Shown in pieces: positions 18,200-27,300 of a stretch of DNA of 64,000 bases. A program made the position numbers and the translations under genes. Where the stretch lies: positions 174,834 through 238,833 of the forward strand of contig CAUYUJ010015739.1 of assembly GCA_963575745.1 (NCBI GenBank), written 5' to 3'. This DNA comes from Prorocentrum cordatum (lineage: Eukaryota; Sar; Dinophyceae; Prorocentrales; Prorocentraceae). Numbering within the stretch: the stretch's first letter is position 1; every line of letters starts with the position of its first letter. The notes below the pieces were generated by a model. That model had not been told where the DNA came from and searched no databases. It saw only the letters and a program-made list of their open reading frames with translations.

Positions 18200-19100
18200 C
18201 TCCATATGGGGGCTCCACCCAAGAGCCAACTTGTGCCGCCAGTGTGCCCCCCCGGCCGCCCATCTCGGCACACCCGTCACATGTTTCGTGGCCCCGCATG
18301 GAGCTCCACCCAAGGTCCAAACTGTGCCGTCCGCGTGCGCCCCCGCCGTTCATGTCGGCACACCCCTCAACCGTTTTGTGGCCCATAGGAAGGAATGCCA
18401 CCAATGACCCCAGTGGCGCCGTCCGCAGGTGTCCCCGTCACATATTTCGACACAGCCCTCACACGTTACGTGGCCCCATAGGGACCTCCACCCAAGGCTC
18501 AAATTGTGCCGTCCGCGTACGTCCCCGCCAGCCATTTCGGCACACCCCTCGCACGTTTCGTGGCCCCATCAATGGTTCCTTCCGCGTGCATCCCCGCCAA
18601 TTATTTCGTCGCGTCTTCCCACGTTCTGTGGCTCCAGAGGGAGCTCCACCCAACGCGCCCATGGCGCCGTTCGCATGCGCCTCCGCCACCAATTCCGGCA
18701 CACCCCTCACACGCTTCTTGGCCCCATAGGGAGCTCCACCCAGGAGTGCCCCACGTGGTGCCGTCCGCATGCGTTCCTGCCACTGTTGTCGGCACACCCC
18801 TCGCACGCTTCGCGGCCCCACAAGGAGCTACACCGAAGGCTTAAGCGGCACCCTCCTCATGCGTCCCCGCCACCCGTTACGGCACACCCCTTGCATGTTT
18901 GGTTCCCCCGTGGGGAATTCCACCGAAGGTTCCGGTGGCGACGCGTGCATGCGGTTCCACCCCTCGCACGGTTCATGACCCCACTGGGGGCTACACCCAA
19001 TGTCCCAGTGCCACCGTTCGCATGCGTCCCCCCTGCCCATCCCTTCACATGCTTCCCACGTTTCGTTGCCCCACAGCCAGCTCCACCCAGCGCCCTGTGA
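18200..19100. repeat. Degenerate satellite of about 91 bp
   Basis: About ten diverged copies of a module that includes GGCACACCCCTCACACG, TTCGTGGCCCCATAGGGAG and CTCCACCCAAGG, then a GTGCCGTCCGCGTGCG segment. Successive CTCCACCCAA motifs are spaced about 90 bp apart near the start. Equivalent arrays are at about 26560-27460, 34990-35876, 43416-44300 (about one internal module shorter), 51882-52782 and 60292-61182. Confidence 0.75.
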
Positions 19101-19785
19101 GGATATCCATTGAAGGCGATAGCAACAACGAGTGTATTTACAGCTGGATTTGGTCGAGTCCCTCGCCAGGATAATTTCAAGAGGGGGGGGATGAGACAAT
19201 TTTCACGCCAGGTGGGCCAGCGACGGTGGATCGCGCTCCCTCAGGGGTCGGCACCTCCACCAGTCTTGGAAGTTGCCTCCAGCGAGGGAAGATGATGATC
19301 CTGATTTCGGTGATGGTAGTAAGGCTCGGGCCTCTTAGGTGACCGACAGATCGCCCCCAGCACCAACATCTGAGACCACCTCCTCCCTGTGGAGATAGCC
19401 GCCTGTGTTGGTGTAGCCAGGCCTCCGACCTTCGTCCTACCGCGGCTGGACTCGGCCCGATGGCCAGGCCCCACGAGGGGAGCCTGCGGGGTGCCGTGCG
19501 GGAAGCTTTGCGCAGGGGGTCGAGGTCGCGGTCGCAGCGCTGCAGGCCTTGCCTTGCGGGGGAGCGCACGGCACTGCGTGCGCTGCTCGGCGGCTGCCCC
19601 GGGGATCGTCGTTCTCCGAGGTCCCCCCCCTGGTTTTCTCGTGTCGTTTGGGAGCCCCCCGGGGACCTTCGGGCCTCGTGCTCGGTGCCATCTGAGCCTC
19701 CCTCCAGGGGAACGAAGACTGGCCCAAACAGAAAACCTCGGAGGTCCGCGCGGATTGCTTGGATCCGCGCTGGACCCCCCCTCCC

Positions 19786-19827
19786 TGGCGCGCGGAGCGC
19801 GCCAGGGGCGGCGCCGGAGGCGCCGCC
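19786..19827. repeat. Double GC hairpin with GGA loops
   Basis: Two adjacent perfect hairpins: TGGCGCGC-GGA-GCGCGCCA (19786-19804, 8-bp stem) and GGCGGCGCC-GGA-GGCGCCGCC (19807-19827, 9-bp stem). The pair is conserved at 28148-28189, 36561-36602, 45003-45044, 53470-53511 and 61869-61910. The two stems are unrelated to the retroelement mini-hairpins (3-nt GGA loop, longer stem). Confidence 0.9.
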
Positions 19828-19919
19828 AGGGGGCCCCAGCGCCGATCCGAGAACGCCGCGCGCACCTGCGAGTTATTCTGTCTATGTCATTGTTCGTGCC
19901 CCTATCCCTGGAAATAGTT

Positions 19920-20980
19920 GGGGCCTTCCTGCGCCAGGCGTGCCTGGGCCACCTCAGGGCGCCCTTGGCCCGTCTCAGACGCTCTCGGAGGCCGCCGCGG
20001 GGGGTCTCTCCGGGTCGCCCAAGGGGGCCTTCTCTTGGGGCGCTCTGCAGCGCCGCCTCGGAGGTCTCTTGCGGCCTTCCTGGGGGCCTCTTCTTGGGGG
20101 CCTCTTGGGGGCCTGTCCTCTCCGGTGCCTCTTGGAGGCCCCCTCGGCCGTCTCGGGGCGCTCTTGGCCTGACGCTTCTGGGAGGCCGGCTGGCGGTCTC
20201 TCTCCAGGTCGGCCCGGGGGCCTTCCCTTGGGGCGCTCTGTGGCGCCGCCTCGGGGGTCCCTTTTGGGCCTTCCTGGGGCTCTCCTGCGGCCGTCTTGGG
20301 GGCTTTTTGGGCCCTCTTGGGGCCCTGGACCTCGCATTCCCAGAGGGCCGGTGTGGGTCTGATGGCTCTGGAGTGGCTCTCGATAGTCTGGTTCCGGAGA
20401 GCGTCTCACGCTTGTTTCATTTGAAGACCAGAATCAGCACCTACCAGCTCCTGCGAAGCTCCAGGACATGAACGCCCCAAGAGGCCCCCAGACCCTGGTG
20501 AGCCCCAAGGCAGGATCCATTTGGATGGGATCTAGTCGATTCGACATTGCTTTCGGCTGGCCCGATCCGATTCGATTCCGCAATTCCGACGATCCGATGC
20601 GGCCCGATGCTTGCAAGACGCTGTTGTGCATCCTGGCGCGGCCGATTCGATTCGATTCGATCTGATCCGGTTTATCGATTCGACGCTGGCCGCTCCTGCA
20701 AGATATCCCCAAGGCGGCTCCAGATTGTCACATCGAACTCCCAATGCAGCCCCCAAGAGGGCTCCAGGGGAGCCCCTGGACTGCCCGAGGGGGGTGCGAA
20801 CTTTGCTGCACCCTGGTGTGGACCCCTCAGACTGGGGACTGGGGGACAAGAATCTTTTCCAGACGGCCCAGGAGGACCCTGGGAGAATTCCAAGATGCCC
20901 CAGGTTTGGTTTGGGAGATCTTGGGGTCGTCTTGAGGCCTCGGAAGCCCATCGGAGGCGAAAAGGCGAGAAGGACCGTCA
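19920..20980 (+). repeat. Spacer block D2, diverged duplicate of D1
   Basis: Same order of elements as D1, visibly diverged from it but nearly identical between array units. D1 and D2 therefore duplicated before the 8.4-kb unit was amplified. Equivalent blocks start near 28280, 36690, 45130, 53600 and 62000. Confidence 0.75.
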
Positions 20981-21125
20981 CTGAAGCATCTTGGGAGGCT
21001 CCGAGGCCACTCGGAGCCGTCTCTGGGCCGCCTGGAGGCCTCCTGTCGGCGTGCCAGGAGCCCGCAGCGCCTGAGCAGGCGGGGGGCTCGAGCCGAAACG
21101 GCTTGAGCTCAACTGGCTATGGCAG

Positions 21126-21404
21126 GAGGATGACGATGAGGATGAGGATGAGGAGTGAGGAGGAGTAGGAAGAGGAGGAGGAGCAGGAGGAGGACGAGGA
21201 GGAGGAGGAGGAGGAGGCGGAGGAGGAGGAGAGGAGGAGGAGGAGGAGGAAGGACGAGGACGAGGACGATGAGGAGGCGGAGGACGAGGAGGAAGAGGAG
21301 GAAGAGAAGGAGGAGGAGGAGGAGGCGGCGGAGGAGGAGGGGAGGAGGGGGAGGGGAGGAGGAGGAGGAGCTAGGAGGAGGGGGAGGGGGGGGGGGAGAA
21401 GGAT
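21126..21404 (+). repeat. GAG-rich polypurine tract upstream of array gene 1
   Basis: Almost uninterrupted purine tract of GAG/GGA triplets, about 280 bp long and ending about 280 bp before the predicted start codon. Counterparts are at about 29468-29781, 37896-38206, 46343-46658, 54793-55103 and 63199-63508. They vary in length and interruption more than any other part of the unit, as expected for a microsatellite. Open frames through it on either strand are spurious. Confidence 0.9.
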
Positions 21405-21650
21405 CGTCATCAGGACAGGACGAGGTGACTGGAGCGGGCGGTCGACAGCGCGGTAGCACTAGGATGGGGAGAGGGCAGGGCAGGGCAGGGAGGCGAGCAA
21501 GACTCCCAAAGTGCATGGGGCCCTCACGTCGAGGTGTCACTCCAGTGGCACTCTCACGAAGCACGGGGCTGGTGGCCATATCCGTGTTGGCTTGAGAGTT
21601 GTTGGTCGACAGGTTGTCTTTCGATCCCCGCACCCTTCTCGAAAACCGGA

Positions 21651-21684
21651 CCTTCTTTACGATACCCGACAGTACGCACTAACG
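21651..21684 (+). promoter_or_regulatory. Candidate trans-splice acceptor before array gene 1
   Basis: A pyrimidine-rich stretch (CCTTCTTTACGATACCCGAC) ends in AG at 21671-21672, 12 bases before the predicted ATG at 21685. Dinoflagellate mRNAs receive a 22-nt spliced leader at such AG acceptors. The same bases occur in copies 2-5. This is inferred from position and composition only. Confidence 0.3.
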
Positions 21685-24376
21685 ATGGCACATCTCATCG
21701 CCGTGCGATTGGCAGTTCTGTGGATGCCGAGTGCAGTCGCGGTCCAGTCCTTAGGGGTGCGTGGCGCGCTCGCCTCATCTGCAACGGTTGTCGCCAGCGG
21801 CACAACGAATCTGACCTCCCATATGGACTCGTGCCAATACATGCAGGTCGCTGCATACCAAACGGGCTACATCCAGTTGCCGTACGTGAGCAACATTCGA
21901 GCAATATCAATGTGGTTTGCTCCTTTCAAGGACGGAGGCTATGATTGGGAGTACATCTTTGACGCACGCAGTGGACTGGGAGGAGGACATTTTTCTTTTC
22001 TGCATTCGATGTCGACGATTCACCACGGCGGCAACTGGTATGGTTCAATCTATGTGAATGGGGCTGCCACCAACACGGCTGGTCTGCTATCCGCTGCCAG
22101 TTCTGCCTCGACGACTTACGCGCCATGGATTCACCTGTATGTCGAGGCAGACACAAACTTCAACGACGACATCACGATCTTCGCCCGGTACACCAAAAAC
22201 GAATACTTGCCTGGGAAGGTTTAGTCAAGAGGCGTACGCCATTCCGCCGACCCTCAAGAGAGGAACGAAATCCACGGGCGAGGTCTTTTGAGTCTAGGCC
22301 TCCTGGGTGGGGTCGGAGTAAATGGGGTCGGAGGATTGCGCCACATCGCTGATGCATCGCCAATGCGGCTCGATGCGGGGCCTGATTTTCTCCGCGCCGG
22401 CGTCGCCGATGCACCGCCGACGTCGACGATGCATCGCCGGCGCATCGCCGCCGCATCTCCGATGCCTCGCCGATGCATCGCCGATGTATCGGCGAGGCGG
22501 CGCGATCCTCCGACCCCATCTACTCCGACCCCATCTAGGAGGCCTCTATATTGAGGGGGCCGGTTGGGGCCTCTGGAAGCTTCTCGTTGGCCTCTTGGAA
22601 GCCTTTTGGGCCCTCTGGGAGGTTCCTTCGGAGCCCGCCGGCGGTCTCGGGGGTCCTTGGGGCGGAGGGCTCGGCATGTCGTGCCCCTCTTGGGCCCCAT
22701 GGGGCCCTCTTGGGGGTCCCTTTGGCCGTCTTGGACGAAGTTGGCGCCAGAACGGCGACGATGCTAGACATGTCATTTTACACTGGGATTGGGGCGATGT
22801 TTGCTTCTTTGGGGCCCTCCTGGGGAGTCTTGGACGCCTCTTTGGCCGTCTTGAGGCCATGTTTTATGTTCTTGAGGCCTCCTGAGCGTGTTGGGGCCCA
22901 GCTTGAGCCAGCGGGCATGGCATCTTGGACATTCTGGAGGCCTGCGAGTGAGCCTCTGAAGGCTCTTGAGGCTTCGGGGTTGCGTTGGGGAGCTCGTACC
23001 CCGCCGCCCCCCTCCCCCTGGCCTCCCCTTCCCCGCCCCCCTCCCTCAAATGCGATGTTGGACCTTGGGCGAGGGGGCCAGGGGGGGCGGGAGACATCCG
23101 CATGTCTCGCACGCCGTGTCCCCCCCTTGGGCAGGAGCGGGGGGCGGCGGATTCTGTGCAGCTGTGGCCCTCGGGGCTGTCCTCGTCCGATATCAACAGC
23201 GCGATGAACGGAGCGACGACCTCTGTCTCGCCCGTGGCTTCCTATTCCGCGGCCGACTTGAATTCGTACCGAGCGGGGAGCGCGACCCTGGTATCGGCGA
23301 GCGGGACGCCAGCATGTCCGCCAGCCTCGGCCGCGGCAGACACGCCCACCCCGACGCCCTTCCCGACGCCCTACCCGACGCCCTACCCGACGGCCTTCCC
23401 GACGCCCTACCCGACGCCCTACCCGACGCCCTACCCGACGGCCTTCCCGACGCCCTACCCGACCCTCTCTCCGACCCCATTCCCGACTCCCTATCCGACC
23501 CCTTACCCGACTCCCTACCCGACGGCCTTCCCGACGCCTTTCCCTACGGCCTTCCCGACGCCCCACCCGACCCCCTACCCGACTCCCTACCCAACGGCCT
23601 TCCCGACGCCTTTCCCTACGCCTTTCCCTACGCCCTTCCCGACGTCCTCCCCGACCCCCTACCCGACGGCCTACCCAACGGCTTTCCCGACGCTCTTCCC
23701 TACGCCCTTCCCGACGTCCTACCCGACGGCCTTCCCAACAGCTCTCCCGACGCCCAGCCCAACGCCCAGCCCGACGTATCCTCAGGGTTGGCCGACCCCA
23801 CATCCGACGTTTCCTCCTGCAGCTCCCATGGCGGCCGGAGCCGGCGCAGGCGTGGCTGCCACCGGTGACCCCCATCTTCAAAACATTCATGGCGAGCGGT
23901 TCGATTTGATGAAGCCAGGCGTTCACGTTCTGATAAACATCCCTCGTGGAACGAGCGTTGAAGACGCATTGCTTCGCGTGCAAGCCGATGCACGCCGAGT
24001 AGGTGAACGCTGCGCGGATATGTACTTCTCAGAGATAAACGTTACTGGGTCGTGGGCAGTTACTAAGCAAGTTGGAGGGTACCACTTCAGCGCATCGCAA
24101 AGTGATGTCGGGACCCCTGGATGGCTTGCTTTCGGCACGGTTGAGCTGAAAGTCGTTCATGGACGCACGGACACTGGCTTCGCGTACTTGAATGTGTACG
24201 TTAAGCATTTAGGGCGAACAGGGTTTGATGTCGGAGGTCTTTTGGGCGAGGATGACCACAAAGACGTGATCATTTCTTCAGGGGCATGTGTGACGCGCAC
24301 GGAGCTCAGTGCGCGTTCGGCCCCAAGTGGCTGGATCCGTGCTACGTCCTCTGTCGCACTTGCATCCTTTGCTTGA
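21685..24376 (+). CDS. Array gene copy 1: secreted LamG / PT-repeat / VWD-like protein, two exons
   Basis: Exon 1 is 21685-22218 (178 codons). It begins with a signal-peptide-like [19 protein letters not shown], followed by a LamG/concanavalin-like jellyroll ([41 protein letters not shown]). I chose this Met over an in-frame one at 21511 because the signal peptide starts here. The frame stops 6 nt after a GGGAAG/GTTTAG donor. Exon 2, 23135-24376, starts after a CCCCCCTTGGGCAG acceptor and is phase 0; a second in-frame acceptor at 23162 is possible. It completes the jellyroll ([14 protein letters not shown]), then has about 160 residues of PT(P/A)(Y/F) repeats and a VWD-like domain ([29 protein letters not shown]). 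The predicted product of about 591 residues is probably secreted or cell-surface. Function is unknown; splicing is inferred. Confidence 0.75.
22219..23134 (+). other. Predicted phase-0 intron of array gene copy 1
   Basis: GT...AG, 916 nt. Donor AAG/GTTTAG and acceptor CAG/GAG put the same AG/G at both borders, a pattern reported for dinoflagellate and introner-type introns. The split falls inside the LamG-like domain and reading phase is kept, which supports the model. The intron holds a 254-bp foldback element, then GC-rich GGGGCCCTCTTGGGG-type repeats similar to D1/D2, then a C-rich run before the acceptor. Equivalent introns are 30599-31517, 39022-39940, 47476-48394 and 55928-56843. Confidence 0.6.
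22295..22548. repeat. 254-bp foldback element in the intron, GATGCATCG-rich
   Basis: The ends are imperfect inverted repeats of about 42 bp: TAGGCCTCCTGGGTGGGGTC... at the left and the complement of ...GACCCCATCTAGGAGGCCTCTA at the right. The interior is dense in GATGCATCGCC/GGCGATGC motifs that themselves pair. Copies at 30675-30928, 39098-39351, 47552-47805 and 56004-56257 are all 254 bp. The structure resembles a MITE or foldback element, but no target-site duplication is evident and no transposase is present. Confidence 0.75.
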
Positions 24377-27300
24377 CTGGCAGCGTTCGGATTTCAACTA
24401 GTGCATAGCTGACGTGCTTTCTACCCATGCCTTCATCGAAGACTGCGCCGGGATACCCTTTTGTTTTTTGCTGCTCCTGCACATGCTTTCAAGCGAGATT
24501 TCTACTGCTGTGTCGGATATTCGTGTTGACCAGGATCTATGAAGTTGTGCAGCCGCGGGATTCCGCCCCCGCGCTCGGGCGGCCACCGAGGGGGGAGGCC
24601 TCTTTTTGGGGTATCTCGGTGGCCTGGCCTTTCGGGGTCTCCTGGGGGCCTCCTGGGCTGCCTCGGGGCGCTCCTGGCTTGTTTGATGCTTTCGTAGGCC
24701 GTCTCGGGGGTCTCTCTGGGTCGGCCTGGGGCCTTCTTGGGGCGCTCCAGCGCCGCCTTGGAGGCCTCCAGGACCGTATTTGGGGCCCTCTTGCGACCGT
24801 CTCGGGTGTCTTTGGGGCCCTCTTGGGGCCCTGGGCCACCTGCGTCCAGAGGGCTGGTGGGTCGTATGGCTTTCGATGCTGTGGTTCTGGGGAATGTCTC
24901 GCGCTCGTCCGGTCTCAAGACCAGACTTGGCACCCACCTGCTCCTAAGAAGCCCTGGGCGAGCCCCGAGAGGTCCCTGGGCCCTAGGGGGCCTCAAGACA
25001 GGGTTCATTCCGATCCGACTGATTCGATTCGAAATTGCTTTCGGCTGGCGCGCTGTTGTGCATCCTGGCGCGGCCGACTCGATTCGATTCCGGCATCGTG
25101 CCGATTTAGCCCGAGTCGACGCAATGCCGATCAGATCCGATTAATCGATTCGACGCTGGCCGCTCCTGCAAGATGCCCCCCAGGATTGCCGCATCAAACT
25201 CCCAAGGCAGCCTGAGGAGGGCCCCAGGGGAGCCCCAAGACTACCTGACGGGGGAGCGACCTTTGCTGCACCCTGGTGTGGACCCCCAGACTGGGGGCCT
25301 CAGAATCCTTCCCAGACGGCCCAGGAGGACCCATGGAGAATTCAAAGATGCCCCAGGATTGTTTCAAGATGCCACGCAAAGCCCCCAAGAATTTCGGAGG
25401 CCTCTTGGAGCCATCTTGGGGCTTTGGTTGGGGCCATGCTGGGAGCTGTCGGAGCCCAGTTGAGGGTCTCTTGAGGCCCTCTCGGGGGCTTTGGGGACTC
25501 TCTTGCAGACACCCTGGATGTCATCGATCAAACCAGGGGACACTGACTTCCTTCAGTCCTCCCGTCGAAGCCCGACACGTCATCTTTTGGGCTCTGTTTG
25601 GACGCTCTCGGGGCGCTCTAGGTGCTGTCTTGGAGCCCTCCTGTGGCTCTCTTGGGAGATCTTGGGGTCATCTTGAGGCCTCGGAAGACTACGCATTGTT
25701 CATTTCTGAGTCTTCGAGAGTTCTTTGGGTTTTTGGGGGCCAAGATCCTCCCATTTCTAATTGTTCTATGCTGGGCCTCTATGGGCTGTTCTTTGTTCTA
25801 GACATGAGCACGATCAGAATGGAACGACGTGTAGTAGTTTGCGGCCTCTGGGGGCCCTCCCCGAGCCCCAGAAAAACGGGTGGGGAGACCCAGGACTCCG
25901 AACTGACAAACAAGTCAGGGGTCGCGACCGCTGCCCCGCGGGTCGTTTGTTGCCCTGGATTTGTGGAAGTCGATTAACGGAGAGGAAGCATGCTGCCAAA
26001 TAATTCCCAGATGTCTAAAGCATGGTTCAATCATGTTTGAACGATGTAGGAACGTGCTTGAAACATGTTTAGAACATGTTCTATACATTTTAAACGTATC
26101 TTGAATTCACTGATAGGACTGTGAGAGTGTCCATTGTCATGGCATCCACAACCCTGGATGCCGGGTCCCAGGAGATCCCGGCCGCCCTGATCTCGGATCT
26201 GCCGTACTTCTTGGGCGATTCCTTACGCAGGGGGGCAATCCCCGCCCCGCTTTCCAAGCTCCCTCGGCCCTCCATCCTCGCGATCTTCGATCCTCGAACC
26301 CTCGATCCTCGACCCTCGCGATCCTCGACCCTCGCGATCCTCGATCCTCGAACCCTCGTTCCGGCTCCTCGATCATCCTCGACCCTCTGGCTTGTCCTCC
26401 CTCGACCCTCGATCCCCCGCCGCCTCGGTCCTCGTCCCTCGCGATCCTCGTCCCTCGCGACCCTCGACCCTCGCGATCCTCGATACTCGCGACCCTTGCT
26501 CCCTCGAACCCTTGCTCCTCGATCCTCGAGTCCTCGATCCTCGAATCCTCGTCCTCGATGCCTCCATATGGGGGCTCCACCCAAGAGCCAACTTGTGCCG
26601 CCAGTGTGCCCCCCCGGCCGCCCATTTCGGCACACCCGTCACATGTTTCGTGGCCCCGCATGGAGCTCCACCCAAGGTCCAAACTGTGCCGTCCGCGTGC
26701 GCCCCCGCCGTTCATGTCGGCACACCCCTCAACCGTTTTGTGGCCCATAGGAAGGAATGCCACCAATGACCCCAGTGGCGCCGTCCGCAGGTGTCCCCGT
26801 CACATATTTCGACACAGCCCTCACACGTTACGTGGCCCCATAGGGACCTCCACCCAAGGCTCAAATTGTGCCGTCCGCGTACGTCCCCGCCAGCCATTTC
26901 GGCACACCCCTCGCACGTTTCGTGGCCCCATCAATGGTTCCTTCCGCGTGCATCCCCGCCAATTATTTCGTCGCGTCTTCCCACGTTCTGTGGCTCCAGA
27001 GGGAGCTCCACCCAACGCGCCCATGGCGCCGTTCGCATGCGCCTCCGCCACCAATTCCGGCACACCCCTCACACGTTTCTTGGCCCCATAGGGAGCTCCA
27101 CCCAGGAGTGCCCCACGTGGTGCCGTCCGCATGCGTTCCTGCCACTGTTGTCGGCACACCCCTCGCACGCTTCGCGGCCCCACAAGGAGCTACACCGAAT
27201 GCTTAAGCGGCACCCTCCTCATGCGTCCCCGCCACCCGTTACGGCACACCCCTTGCATGTTTGGTTCCCCCGTGGGGAATTCCACCGAAGGTTCCGGTGG

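Larger units (their letters stand above)
15980..21684 (+). repeat. Array spacer 0 (reference spacer): ordered sub-repeats, no gene recognised
   Basis: In order:
- D1 (about 16140-17300), a GC-rich block of GGGGCCCTCTTGGGG-type repeats ending in GATTCGATTCG-rich DNA.
- An AT-rich palindromic island (17640-17765).
- A TCGATCCTCG-type tract (about 17935-18197).
- A degenerate satellite of about 91 bp (about 18200-19100).
- A double GC hairpin (19786-19827).
- D2 (about 19920-20980), a diverged duplicate of D1.
- A GAG-rich purine tract (21126-21404).
Long open frames here encode only low-complexity Leu/Gly/Trp/Pro or Arg/Pro-rich sequence and I do not consider them genes. Confidence 0.8.

Noticed and set aside
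17783-18313. Minus-strand open frame rich in RGSRIARVEDRE
   Set aside because: It is the translation of the TCGATCCTCG simple repeat; opposite-strand frames are equally open.
21109-21633. Poly-Ser/Pro/Leu and poly-Glu/Arg frames through the purine tract
   Set aside because: Triplet microsatellite translated in each frame; length and frame vary between units.
16064-22900. Long open frames in spacers and intron encoding Leu/Gly/Trp/Pro-rich or Arg/Pro-rich peptides
   Set aside because: They arise from GGGGCCCTCTTGGGG-type repeats, are open in several frames on both strands at once, have no domain or start logic, and change frame between units.
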